A stretch of DNA of 64,000 nt. Source: Acanthaster planci (lineage: Eukaryota; Echinodermata; Asteroidea; Valvatida; Acanthasteridae). Made by a program: the position numbers and the translations under genes. Shown here piece by piece: positions 33,201-42,167 of the stretch. The DNA lies in contig NW_019091423.1 of assembly GCF_001949145.1 (NCBI RefSeq), forward strand, positions 172,669 through 236,668. Direction: 5' to 3'. Below the pieces are notes generated by a model. That model ran no database searches. It was not told the origin of the DNA and worked only from the letters and a program-made list of their open reading frames with translations. Numbering within the stretch: position 1 is the first letter of the stretch; the number at the start of each line of letters is the position of its first letter.

Positions 33201-35390
33201 GTACATGTACGTTCAATGTTTCACTCACAAAATTATATACCCCGTTTCCAGAGACGGTATGAACTGTGCATAATGATATACATGTACATGTACTGTTATT
33301 ATCTCTCTGCGACCAACAACTGACACCAAAGCATGTTCTAGATGGAAAGGTTAAATATGTCTTGGCATTATCAGTTCACTTTCAATTCTTGGAATGAGAT
33401 GAATGTTAGCAATGTTTGAATTTAAAGATGCTATCAGACACATATTTATAAACCCTTTCTGAAATTTAAGCATTTCTGAGAATATGAACACTTACATTTG
33501 TATGATGAGGTTTGATCTGATTAAAATTAAAATAACCACAGATGTTCCCTTAATGTAAGATTTTTATTAAGGGTGAAATGAACCCCTATGTACATGTACA
33601 TATACATGTACATATAAATGTCATACCAACCTCCTCTTCATTGAGAATGCCTTCCGCGGAATTCTCTGGGCATGCAGGACACCGATGCTCTGCTCCACTC
33701 TCCCTAAAAGAGCAATTCACATGATTCAAGGAAAGATGGATAATTTAAACACAACACCCAAATTGTACATGATTTTGGGACTTCTGTATTGTAAACATGG
33801 TAAAGATCATGGATGGTACAATGTACATGTACATGTGCTGGTACCGTAATTTTTTAACAAATTCAACTCAGAAATTACATTTCAGCATTATTGAAAGGTA
33901 CATGTAATCAATGAAACTTTACTCGAGCACATGTTCTTATTCCTTTTAACTTAATGAGGAAAGAATTAAGAGACCACACAACAAAATGTGGTACCAGACA
34001 CAGCTTTGCTGGGTATATTTAGATAGATTTCTTTGACTGAAGTGAACTATTTCTGCGGTTCGCTCTTTGACAACTTAACCACTTGCTGCTGGGGGACCCA
34101 TTTTCGAGTACCCGAAATCAAACAAAGGGGACTGGGCCTTGTAACAAAAGACCGTATTTGGAACAAAAGACCAGACTGCATTTTGTGATTCTCAATCTTC
34201 AATAGTGGAGATATTCCAGCCTGGTTTTGAAACAGTATTCCACGGTTTGGGGCATTTAGAGTGAGCGGATTACCACAGGGGACAAAAGTGCTCCATCACC
34301 TCAGCAATGAGCCACACAGCACCGTTGCACGCTAATCTGGCCCCTATTGAAAAGAGGTCAGCACTCAGCAGTGCACTGTGCCAGGTTCGTGAACAAAAGA
34401 AAGTTATGTAACACCGCACAATATGGGCTGTCTTTATAAGGCTGCAGGCCTGGCTGAAATACTCGGGCGTCAATAGGTTTGTCTGTCAGACTAGAGTGGC
34501 CACCAGACAGTAATTTGTGTGGGTGTAAACATCCATTAATTGAAATGAAGATTTTTTGAAGAATTTTTAAAGAACTTTGAAAGCTGAAAATCTTGGAAAA
34601 GTCCTGATAATGTGCACTGCATTTTTTCAAACCACCCGGCAGCAAGCAGTTAAAGGGTACAAGCAGCTGCAATCGGTTTGTTTTAGTACAGACTACTTTC
34701 AAAGTGCACCTTTGTGTCTCAGTTTAAACTTTTGTGTCACCACATGTATTTCAAAGGGTATGTACATGAACATGTACATGCCTTTTGGCTTTTATGCTGA
34801 CAAGTATTTCCATATTCATGAAAAACTGTGATGTCATCTCAGGAAGAAAGCTTCAATGTTACATTGGTTTGTATGCAAAACCATCTTGCATTTTTGCAAG
34901 GATTTTGCTGGACTAAATTGTCTCTTCTTTGCTGATTCATTGTTGTTTGTGTAAATTGTAAACGGTAAAATCCAAGAAATTTGGAAGATCACACCGTATG
35001 TACACATCAATGTACAGTACAAGATTTATGGAATAGCACACTGTAGGCACATGAATAGTGCACTTGAGCGGGTTTAAACATGCAGGATGCTTGGGTATAC
35101 ATGTAGCGTGCAGTGAGCCTGTGTAATGATCATCATGCTTTCTGCATGCATACCAGGTGGGGTAATAGATTTGAAGTTCGGTACAGAAATGAACATTTGG
35201 GGTGCAAGGGGAAAAGTTTCTTCCAGGACAAAGGAACTCACCTCCGGATCTTCTCCTTGATGCAACTGTCACAATATCGATGACCGCATGGATTCTGCAC
35301 TGCGTCGCGATAAACCATCAGGCAAATGTAGCATAAGAATCTCTCTGCAAATGACGGCTCTTGGAAAATTTCTTTTGGAAAGCCTGCCAT
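14135..35390 (-). CDS. TRAF: TRAF-family adaptor / E3 ligase, TRAF2/TRAF3-like (join of 8 coding exons)
   Basis: TNF-receptor-associated factor: a cytoplasmic trimeric adaptor with a RING domain that links TNF-receptor, Toll or IL-1 receptor type signals to NF-kappaB and MAP-kinase pathways. Coding exons: 35242-35390, 33631-33703, 32044-32145, 31573-31737, 27901-27969, 25734-25820, 23149-23238 and 14135-15250, all GT/AG with fitting phases; about 616 residues. RING: C20, C23, C35, H37, C40, C43, C58, C61. TRAF-type zinc fingers follow: C92-C97-H110-C114, C121-C126-H138-C143, C150-C153-H165-C169, a fourth at 176-198 and a fifth from C205. The coiled coil spans about 335-460 and MATH/TRAF-C 462-616, with YDGVLLWRIS, IYLNGDGMGK, ALLPWPF and NIASGCPLF. 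MATH resembles vertebrate TRAF3 and TRAF2 about equally, so orthology within TRAF1/2/3/5 is open. Length exceeds the usual 500-570 because of a long linker-coil. Exon 7 is the least certain. Confidence 0.93.
15251..16873. other. TRAF intron 7, 3' part
   Basis: No coding or repeat feature is supported here. Confidence 0.5.
16874..19712 (+). repeat. 2.9-kb direct tandem duplication, copy A
   Basis: Starting at attataaatggatataagc, this block is repeated in the same order from 19756 (offset about 2882 bp) with many small differences. Landmarks in both copies: accaacgaacatcagctgag, caagagggcgctgtgccaaa and gttgtctatg. Copy A holds a 19-bp repeat (catcactggtcccactgc twice, near 17813-17850) that is reduced in copy B. 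No convincing exon is seen in either copy. Lies in TRAF intron 7. Confidence 0.9.
19756..22255 (+). repeat. 2.9-kb direct tandem duplication, copy B
   Basis: Second copy, about 2.5 kb because of deletions (notably the segment matching 19380-19660). It ends with tgtctgctatatagtttgca, matching 19672-19698. It includes a dense run of ACATGTAC at about 20347-20384. Confidence 0.9.
23034..23103 (-). mobile_element. 70-bp TTAA micro-element, copy 1 (family M)
   Basis: A 70-bp unit starting TTAACCCTAACCCCC and ending TTAGGGTTAA. Its reverse complement matches 32261-32330 along its length (for example tcctccaatttca in both). It looks like a minimal TTAA-flanked MITE in TRAF intron 7. Confidence 0.75.
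23149..23238 (-). CDS. TRAF: TRAF exon 7 (end of last zinc finger, probable)
   Basis: This 90-bp exon, phase 0/0, has acceptor ctgttcag and donor gtaggt. It encodes CKVPVTIEQGKNAQLL, then QECEVHYISEEVWS. The second part aligns with human TRAF2 QEHEVQWLREHL, but Cys234 stands where the first His ligand would be and Glu242 where the second would be. Phase and position fit exactly. With only about 12 informative residues the assignment is probable, not certain. Confidence 0.62.
23239..25044. other. TRAF intron 6, 5' of the family K repeat
   Basis: About 1.8 kb of AT-rich intron with several ACATGTAC clusters (23874-23888, 23930-23937, 23958-23970). No supported gene. Confidence 0.55.
25045..25200 (+). 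repeat. Dispersed ~150-bp repeat, copy 2 (family K)
   Basis: The segment with gctgacaagtacctgtattt, then tcaatgttacatcgatttgt, matches 34788-34935 and, more weakly, 2115-2280. Confidence 0.6.
25734..25820 (-). CDS. TRAF: TRAF exon 6 (zinc fingers 4-5)
   Basis: This 87-bp exon, phase 0/0, has acceptor tttcacag and donor gtacgt. It encodes MEKHLHPETGDCAKRKIN, then CIFSPLGCNVK. The C-x6-C pair opens the last TRAF-type finger. Confidence 0.9.
25981..26875. other. Assembly gap (895 N)
   Basis: Unresolved bases in TRAF intron 5. The right edge is a minisatellite, which probably caused the gap. Confidence 0.99.
26876..26980. repeat. 63-bp minisatellite at gap edge
   Basis: The words actttggaggtgtgtgaagt and tgtgtggtatttg recur with a 63-bp offset (26879 and 26942). 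Only 1.7 units are visible; the rest is presumably within the N run. Confidence 0.85.
27901..27969 (-). CDS. TRAF: TRAF exon 5 (zinc fingers 3-4)
   Basis: This 69-bp exon, phase 0/0, has acceptor taaacag and donor gtaaat. It encodes KHTTECPDAPVTCGCGKRV, then ARSQ. It supplies His165 and Cys169 of finger 3 and the first cysteines of finger 4. Confidence 0.9.
28162..28226 (-). mobile_element. TTAA micro-element, copy 3 (family M, diverged)
   Basis: A 65-bp unit from TTAACCCCCCTAGGGACC to GGTTAGGGTTAA. Its complement shares TTAACCCTAAC, a central atttcaa word and CCCTAGGG with the 32261-32330 copy. Confidence 0.55.
28557..31066 (+). mobile_element. DNA transposon relic with eight copies of GTGAGGGACGGACA motif
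   Basis: A region in TRAF intron 4 marked by repeats of GTGAGGGACGGACA or its complement: 28557-28570, 28639-28652, a 42-bp palindrome at 28803-28844, 30572-30585, 30594-30607, 30750-30764 and a palindrome at 31042-31065. The repeats flank a transposase-like coding region at about 29600-30413 on both sides. Terminal inverted repeats and target duplication were not identified, so the limits given are those of the motif cluster. The superfamily is not recognised. Confidence 0.65.
29596..30413 (+). pseudogene. Transposase-like ORF (SDG...GHGKG-type), broken
   Basis: The long open stretch 29718-30413 encodes WNYCESHHGQGVVDAIGG, and just upstream the same frame order gives FQSDGCAVQFKSRYTFALLC before a TGA at 29717. 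From memory, many uncharacterised multi-copy invertebrate proteins have SDGxxxQFKSR, then WxFFExxHGKGxxDGIGGxxKR; I infer the Asp of SDG belongs to an RNase H-like DDE core. A C-terminal module (WFAVYFSLFHYWFIGILLE) resembles the small tail domain that follows in those proteins. The N-terminal half is not found and an upstream stop is also present, so the copy is probably dead. It is not a TRAF exon (opposite strand). Confidence 0.6.
31573..31737 (-). CDS. TRAF: TRAF exon 4 (zinc fingers 1-3)
   Basis: This 165-bp exon, phase 0/0, encodes DHETSCPVERIKCLKSGC, then HHLEKECPMRVIECRYCKKQ and LPYKEAK. It holds the closing ligands of finger 1, all of finger 2 and the first pair of finger 3. Confidence 0.94.
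31738..32043. other. TRAF intron 3
   Basis: A 306-bp intron; nothing beyond splice sites. Confidence 0.8.
32044..32145 (-). CDS. TRAF: TRAF exon 3 (first zinc finger)
   Basis: This 102-bp exon, phase 0/0, encodes IYPDFVARKEIKNAPVKC, then INEGCTWTGKLQEYSQ. The GCTWTGKLQEY stretch is close to TRAF2 GCTWKGTLKEY. Confidence 0.93.
32261..32330 (+). mobile_element. 70-bp TTAA micro-element, copy 2 (family M)
   Basis: From TTAACCCTAACAGTCC to GAGTTAGGGTTAA, exactly 70 bp like the copy at 23034-23103 and in opposite orientation. The TTAACCCTAAC / GTTAGGGTTAA ends are perfect inverted repeats. It lies in TRAF intron 2 (32146-33630); the rest of that intron shows only ACATGTAC runs. Confidence 0.75.
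33631..33703 (-). CDS. TRAF: TRAF exon 2 (end of RING)
   Basis: This 73-bp exon, phase 2 to 0, encodes ESGAEHRCPACPENSAEG and then ILNEEE. CPAC supplies the last RING zinc ligands (C58, C61). Donor gttggt is slightly atypical. Confidence 0.88.
34079..34649. mobile_element. TTAA-flanked MITE, copy 2 (family T1)
   Basis: A 571-bp element in TRAF intron 1 with TTAA at 34075-34078 and 34650-34653. Ends CCACTTGCTGCTGGGG and CACCCGGCAGCAAGCAG. It is the opposite-orientation partner of 232-799; internal words such as gagtatttcagccag match after complementing. It holds short repeats of the ggtcttttgtt type. Confidence 0.85.
34788..34935 (+). repeat. Dispersed ~150-bp repeat, copy 3 (family K)
   Basis: Matches 25045-25200 (gctgacaagtatttc, tcaatgttacattggtttgt, tctcttctttg). 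Confidence 0.6.
35242..35390 (-). CDS. TRAF: TRAF exon 1 (start, RING)
   Basis: The start ATG at 35390-35388 opens MAGFPKEIFQEPSFAERFLC. A plausible acceptor (ttctgcag, AG at 35394-35393) sits 2 bp before the ATG, so an upstream non-coding exon is likely. The RING core CYIC...CGHRYCDSC is complete. Donor GTGAGT, phase 2. Confidence 0.9.
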
Positions 35391-35399
35391 GTCTGCAGA

Positions 35400-36205
35400 A
35401 GATGGTCCAGTTGTTTCCTTCAGGTTATTCCTGATATATATGTCAAAAGACCTGCTCTACAAGTATGGCTTAAAGTATTGTTCAGTGTGTTCACTGCTGT
35501 AACGGCCGTCTTGTGGCGCGAGACTATGTATCTCAGGAAGCACTGCAACGTCTTACCGTTCATAGATTCAAGAGATGGAAAATCTCCTCAAAATAAAGGT
35601 CCTGCCAAAACAACAAAGAGGGAGGTTTTTATCTCAATAAAAGCTATATTAAATGCTCATATTTAACTTACAAAATGGAAAACATTTCTAACAGGTGTAC
35701 ACATATGATGAGGATTCATTTCTTGTTGTGGATGTCGACTAAATGTCACAGATATTGAAACTGTCCACACAACAAAAAAAGTAACATAGCTACGTGTACA
35801 GCATAATAAAAATAAAACCTGCTCCTAATGGTACAATGTATGGTGAACTACCAGCCCATACATTTCTAGTAATTTACATTTTACAGTAAAGGTTAAATAA
35901 ATACCTCTGTGGACCATGTCAAGGACGGTTGGATATATAAATGTATGTGCACATGCAACATTCTTACTGTAGTCCACTACATGCATATTTCAAAAGGAAT
36001 GAAAATCTCTGCCTTTATTTTCCCAAGGCACCTAATGCGTACATATTATAGATGCACATGTGGACTGCTGGAAATCCCACAGTGTTTTTCTCCTTAATGT
36101 CACCATGATACCAGTAGGGATGTTGGACGGTGTTTGAAGCAAGTTCTACACGTCATTCTTCATTAGTAACATCTTGAATTGTGCCCTTTTGATGAGCATC
36201 TAATG
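35400..36205. other. Upstream flank of TRAF
   Basis: This stretch may hold a non-coding first exon (see the acceptor just before the TRAF ATG), but no feature can be fixed. Confidence 0.4.
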
Positions 36206-36232
36206 TATGAGTTTTTCTTCTTCGCTAATTCT

Positions 36233-36570
36233 TTACATTCGCCCACTTCCTTGGACGGAAAAATGGGACAGGTGTCTTGGTGGTAGTTCTTGTTGCATAC
36301 GTAAAAGGCACTCCTTTGACTGCTGTAGGGACCGCGGTTTTTCTTCTGTCCCTTTGATAGACACGCTCAATCCTGGTAGAAAAGGAGTCAGTTCATGGAG
36401 TTCATTTTCTGTCATTCTTGTCGAGTTTGCTGTGAAGTTCTTCAGACTTGTTTTGTCATCTCCCTTCAGGCTTTGCAGGGAGGGCACACGATTGTGTTCA
36501 ATGGTCGCTTCCTTTTTGATAAATTTAGTGAACTCGCAGAAGGCTAAACTTTGTTCCTACCAATATCTGC
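36233..36570 (-). pseudogene. ORF fragment, possibly a BEL/Pao-type retroelement fossil
   Basis: A minus-strand open stretch reading SLAFCEFTKFIKKEATIEHN, then charged sequence with SLQSLKGDD and ending RHLSHFSVQGSGRM. The xxFxxFIxxEAxIxxN pattern recalls the region before the protease in BEL/Pao LTR elements. Only this piece is present, with no LTR seen. Assignment is weak; it could be a stray exon of an unrelated gene. Confidence 0.3.
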
Positions 36571-36619
36571 AACCTGTCCGGCCCATCTGCTTAAAACAGT
36601 TAGGAGCTTTTAGCTAGAG

Positions 36620-39600
36620 TATGTTTCTGAGTACATACATGTACCTCAGCCTAGGCAGTATAGAATTGCTTTCGTCCTTGTCAGAGCGTGATATGGAGAA
36701 AGTCTACATGTACATGATTACTCGCGCGTTGGAAAAACTCGACCGTTAAGACAAGTCGTCCGTCAAGTCAAGTCGACTTCGGCCTGAAGACAAGACGTAC
36801 GTGGCAAGCAATGCTAAGCTGTAACTTGCCACCACTGCTTCACACAAACTAGTCCCAGGTGATGTGTTTGGGTGAAAATGCACGCATTTCCTGCACAGGC
36901 GACTAGTGCAATGGATGGTACACACTGCACGCCTTGGAAAGACGGCAGCCGGCCGCATCCCGCACGCATCGCATGTGCGAGGAATTACCGGTGCTGACTT
37001 AGACTGAAAAGTCAAATTTCACGGAGGTTATCGTGTCCAGGACCGGGAAATTTATTAAATAGCTAGACACACCTACGAGTCGACTTGTTTGAACCATGGA
37101 GAAATAAAACACATATTGAACGGAGTGTCTCGATGGTCGCGTTGTCTTTCGGTTTGACGCACAGAGGGGTCGAGTTGTCCCAACGGATGAGTTGTCTGGA
37201 CCCCGCGGCTGATCCTTAAATGATAAAATCTTAGATACAGTCGTTAAGTGTAGAATCCTCACCTCTATTCTTGTAAAAATCAGTTTGAGCATCACAAAAG
37301 CAGTAGGCTATGGGCCTACGTGTACGTGGACAGCGTACATGCATTCGCGTGCGGGATCAATGAACATGACCGCGCACCGAGATTGACGGCTTTTTCCTAT
37401 ATAAACATATTTTTTCAGATTAATATCAGTCATGAAATAGTCGTTGAAACGTCCGCCTGCCATTTTGAAAAAGTTTACCTTCTTTGTCGGAACCGGACAA
37501 AACGCAGTCTTCTCACAGCAAAACAAGTTTATTATTACCTTCTGGAACAAATTTTTTGATGAGGCTGAAAAAAGTCTAATTGTTCATTTTCGTTTCGTTT
37601 GGCGCAACTTACGCCACCTAAAATGACTGCACAAGTTACGCCACAATTCGTTGCGTAAGTCACGTAGCGGACTAACGCGCATGTGGCGTAGGCCTAAGTG
37701 GAGTTACGCCATAGCCTAAAGTTTTGTGAAATCAGCTGCTGGTCGTGTTGAATACGAAAATGACGCTGACTGGCTATTCAGGACGAATACATAAGCCATT
37801 GATGTCCATTATGTCTTTACAATGGAGATCAATGACATGAACGTTACGTGAAAAAAAGGATAATTTTCACAATTATGCTTTGTCGTAAAATTGACATTTT
37901 CCACTTTCTTTTATTTTTTCCGGCGATCTCTCTCACCAGAAGCTATCAAATATTACCATTTGATAGACTCTTGGCAATTTATTCACATACGAGGTCTTCA
38001 AGGGGAATGATAGTACAAATCCCTCACACGGGTCACCATCTAGCCTAGGTTGGACGTTGTCTTTATTTCATCATGATCACGACTGACGTCCAGGGTATAA
38101 AATTTGTGTACGAAACGACCACAAATTTGGTTCTAATTTGTTTACCTTGTTGAAGAAACTAATTTTTCACGGTTACAAGTTCTTCGTGGTCTTATCTTTA
38201 GAGAATTTCAAAACGAACCATGGACTGCAAAATCGAGGAAAATGAGAGAGAGACAACGTTACTTTTGTAGATGTAGTTCATCCGTTCTCGCGTCTAGTTG
38301 TAAAGTGCACGCACGTACAGTACAGGAATCCGACTGCGTGCACACAACGCGTGCGCGATTTCCAGTGAAGGCCTATTGCACACCTGCTACACGGAGGCCG
38401 TGACTGGTACCCGGCTTTAACCCGCGTGCCGTCGAGCCCATATAAAAATGCAGTTCCGTTTTTGTCGGATCGAGGGCTTAAGACTGACCAATTAACCCAC
38501 TATTGGTTACCCCTAAAATGTTGACATTTTGTTCCGCTTTAAATTTCGGTTTATAAACATAAATTTGCGACACAAGCTTCTATTTTGTAAAAATAAGCTC
38601 GGTTAGCGTAGAAGGCCTTGTATGTGCAGGGTTCTTGTAGTTGTGCGGCAAGAAGTTAATCAACGATCTCTCTTTGAAGTGTTTAACATGTTTAATTTGT
38701 TTGTAGAGATTTATTTGTTAAAGATGCATATCTTACAATATTGTACAAATCCAATTTTATTAGAATGAAACAGTAACTTATCCTAATAATTGAGGAATAA
38801 AAAGAGCATTACATTGCGGGCATGATGATTGTGATGAACAGGCGAGAGCGCTGCTATACTGATTGGGAACACAGTATGCAGAGGCAGTACTGGCGCGCGC
38901 ATGTGCGATAAGTAGCGATCACGCACAAATCGCGCTGTTGATCAGCCTTTCTTTTTTTTTTCGTAAACTAAACATATAATAAGCAGACTGAATTGGTAAC
39001 TGGAAGTGACGAGTTGGATTTTAGAGCAATGGACAGATAGCTAGACTGTGTCGAAGTTTTTAAACCTCATAGTAGGAGATTTTTTGTTTTTATATTAAGG
39101 GCCAAGAGATTGTTAATCGCCGTTTTGACTCGTATCAGTCTACCTTATCAAAAAAATTTATCTAGCCAGCGCTTTCTGGAAAAGTTCTCCATCTCTAAAA
39201 AATGTATCCGATATAACTTTTAAAATGGAACAAATCAACGGATATTAGTAAATTGCTAGCAACAGAAATGTGCCAAAGCCTTACTGGATAATAGCCTCTC
39301 CCCTCGGCACGGGACTGCCGGATCCCATAACTTCTATCGAATTTTGTGGACACCTTTTGTCCGTCTATTTTAAGTCCACTTGTTAAAATATAATACATGC
39401 TAAAAATGGCCAGATTTTGTACAAATCGTGAATTTTAACTTTCCCGTACTGGCCGTGGTAGACTCAGCTTGCGTGCAGGTAACTAAGCCAACTGTCATCA
39501 ACGCACGCCACAGTCTCGCCCCCCTGACCGATGTTGTGTGTACTATCACCATGTTACACTAGCACATGTTGTATTGCTACCTAAGTTCAATGCACGGATT

Positions 39601-39636
39601 GACCTTCAACAGTAGAACCGCTTTCCAAGTAATGCA
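36620..39636. other. Gene-poor stretch
   Basis: No supported gene. It is locally CpG-richer (36900-37330, 38280-38420). An unusual cluster of ttacgcca words and their complements lies at 37606-37718, and a short family H element at 38042-38098. Confidence 0.5.
38042..38098 (-). repeat. Short ATACCCTGGAC element, copy 2 (family H)
   Basis: Minus-strand reading opens ATACCCTGGACGTC and closes GTCCAACCTAGGCTA, like 9858-9896. Confidence 0.55.
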
Positions 39637-39892
39637 NNNNNNNNNNNNNNNNNNNNNNNNNNNNNNNNNNNNNNNNNNNNNNNNNNNNNNNNNNNNNNNN
39701 NNNNNNNNNNNNNNNNNNNNNNNNNNNNNNNNNNNNNNNNNNNNNNNNNNNNNNNNNNNNNNNNNNNNNNNNNNNNNNNNNNNNNNNNNNNNNNNNNNNN
39801 NNNNNNNNNNNNNNNNNNNNNNNNNNNNNNNNNNNNNNNNNNNNNNNNNNNNNNNNNNNNNNNNNNNNNNNNNNNNNNNNNNNNNNNNNNNN
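39637..39892. other. Assembly gap (256 N)
   Basis: Unresolved bases; long open frames across it are artefacts. Confidence 0.99.
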
Positions 39893-40537
39893 ATTCATGC
39901 ACGCTGTATTAATATTCAAAGAATAGTAGCTAATACCTGATAAGGCAAGGAAACTTGTATGATGGAAAAATGGAATGTTCAGCAAATGTATAAAATCCCT
40001 ATGAGTTCTGGTAATTGGGCAGAGAGCCGCACATCGAGCCAGCCGAATAAACCACATCAACTACAGTACAACTTTGTCTCAAGTCATCCTCTTGTGTCGA
40101 TTCATATAACCTGTCGGGTTATAGTACTCGGCATGGAGATCTTCAATGGTAGGCCCACTCGTGGCTAGCAACCACCGTGCCGCTGTGCGGTGAGCGTTTT
40201 CGAAACCAGTGGATTTATTTAGACTTCATTTTCGCTGGTTCCAGTCAGAACATGTAGTTTCGATGTACGTGTGCGCGGCTCGGAATATCGTACGCCGAAT
40301 AGTTGCGCACACACGCTGTACGAACTGCACCGGAGAACAAAAAATGGCAAGAATTGACGTTACGTCTGACTTCATTTTCCTGTTTTTATCTTTGGGAGTG
40401 ATTGTCGAATTTCTTAACCCACCAGAGGTGGAGATAAGGACGCATAGGAGTTACAGACGAGAAAATGGCTCCTTGGAAAAAGGTTGAAATGTTGCAAATT
40501 TTGTTTACAAAGTTTTGCGCCCGATTTTGGATTCTTT

Positions 40538-40592
40538 ATACCCTGGACTCCCTCCGTAACGTAGTACGGTCAGGGAGTCCACCTGGGCTAGG
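40538..40592 (+). repeat. Short ATACCCTGGAC element, copy 3 (family H) with internal hairpin
   Basis: Opens ATACCCTGGACTCCCT and closes AGGGAGTCCACCTGGGCTAGG. The inner GGACTCCCT / AGGGAGTCC arms form a stem with a loop of about 16 bases. Confidence 0.6.
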
Positions 40593-40699
40593 TCGACACC
40601 ACCGATATGCGTCGTCTGCTAGAATAATTTTTCAAGCCGACGACTATTATGTCACCATTGCGCATGCGCGAATAAACAAACTAAATTCACTTCACTAAG

Positions 40700-41075
40700 T
40701 TCCTTATTATACGTTCATTCCATTACTTTTCTGAGCATCGAGTCGCCGGGGCACCTGTTCAATATTTTTACCTGAATTTCCTGAGACTGGCTTAGTGCTT
40801 CTTTTGCATCTCCCCTCACGTGTTCCTGAACTCTTTCACCAAGTGATCTTACCGTTTCCCAAATGTATCTCTCTTCACATCCTTTGCATGTTAACTGGTA
40901 TATCACCTCTCTCTGTTTGCACTGTCCTTTTCCACTGCAGGCTATTGTTGGCACATCGTGGCCTTGTCATCTAGACATTTGTCCCCTCGGGATGGATTTG
41001 ACTTCGTCATGATGTCCTTTACTCTACTCCTTGTTTTTTCCACAATCTTTGCCCTCTTGCCTCACTGTTTTCCAG
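40700..41075 (-). mobile_element. Penelope-like/LINE fragment with GIY-YIG endonuclease remnant
   Basis: Minus-strand 40954-40715 encodes CSGKGQCKQREVIYQLTC, then CKGCEERYIWETVRSLGERV and QEHV. This is the pattern C-x-NVVYxLTCxxCxxxYIGETxRxLxxRxxEH of the GIY-YIG nuclease found at the C-terminus of Penelope-like elements and some LINE-type polyproteins. The upstream minus-strand sequence to about 41075 (KDIMTKSNPSRGDKC) fits the linker before that domain. The first Gly of YIGET is Trp. No reverse transcriptase is seen, so this is a truncated relic. Confidence 0.65.
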
Positions 41076-41570
41076 GTCTTTTAGGATATTTTAACTGTAC
41101 AATACTAGGGGGTTAGATCGCGCAAAGCATGGTGGGAACCAACACGGCGCAGCAAGATCGTACCCATGGGAACGAGGTTGGGTAGTCTGTATTCTCGTGG
41201 ATGGGGCGGCGCGGACTTCTGGGATTCTCGCAAAATGGCGGGCCGGGATGGGGGGCGTGCTCCCACGAATTCGGTGCCCCCTACTGAAAACGGATGAATG
41301 GATATACAACAAAACTAACAAAAACTTATTCCCAGAACACCAAATCACCACTGAAAGCTGGTGCCCCTCCATAAGATACCGGTGCCCTCTTTGTGCCCCC
41401 ACAAGTAAAATCCTGACTACGCCACTGGTCATGATTACCCGTCTACTAACAGTGATCATAACTTATTCTCTGGTGAGTAAACATCAAACATGAAAAATCT
41501 TTTAAGAAGTTTGAACGATTCACCCAAAAGATTGGTAACGAGCAACAAACTAATCCCATTGAGATCCGCA

Positions 41571-42104
41571 TACGTTTCGTTCATTCATTGTTTGATTTAA
41601 AAACGAGTATCACACAACCAAACACAAGTCATTTTCCGTTTTCCAATCGGAAAACGAAAATCAAAAACAAGTGATTTGAAAACGAAAAATGAGGGGAAAA
41701 AGACAAGACGTCGTTTATTGTTTTTCCTGTTGAAAACGACAAACGAAAGTAATCAAGTTCTAAATTTTAATCCCAATTAATCCCACGTTATTTCGAGGTG
41801 TCACGGACGTCTCTGAGCACTTCTCAAGATGAAAGTTGCCTTTGAGCATGCGAGAAATTTCCTTGTGAGTTGCTCTTCCCTTTACTTTATAAGCAACAAA
41901 CTTCTCGTATTCCTGTAATTCAGTCATGTTTAATTTGATGGCTTACATAACAAAGACATTTCTTACATTACGCAATGGAACATTCTTGGAGCAATAGATT
42001 ATGTTGTTGTTCCTTGAAAAAAGAAAAAAGAACGTTTTCAAATGAAAAGTGAAAATGAAACGATTTTTTTGTTTTCAAATCGAAAAACGAATGAACGAAA
42101 CGTA
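41571..42104. mobile_element. TA-flanked MITE
   Basis: Inverted termini: TACGTTTCGTTCATTC on the left, and GAATGAACGAAACGTA on the right. Arms stay related for about 35 bp. TA at both ends is consistent with a Tc1/mariner-type duplication. About 534 bp, no ORF. Confidence 0.7.
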
Positions 42105-42167
42105 CACTGACCCAGAACATCGTGAAATGCCAACAGGGGATCTGCGTGATAAGAGACAGCCCTATAA

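Noticed and set aside
36207-36617. Plus-strand 136-codon frame
   Set aside because: The protein-like composition is on the opposite strand (36570-36233).
39566-40060. Open frames on both strands around 39.6-40.1 kb
   Set aside because: They cross the 256-bp N run; no coding signal outside it.
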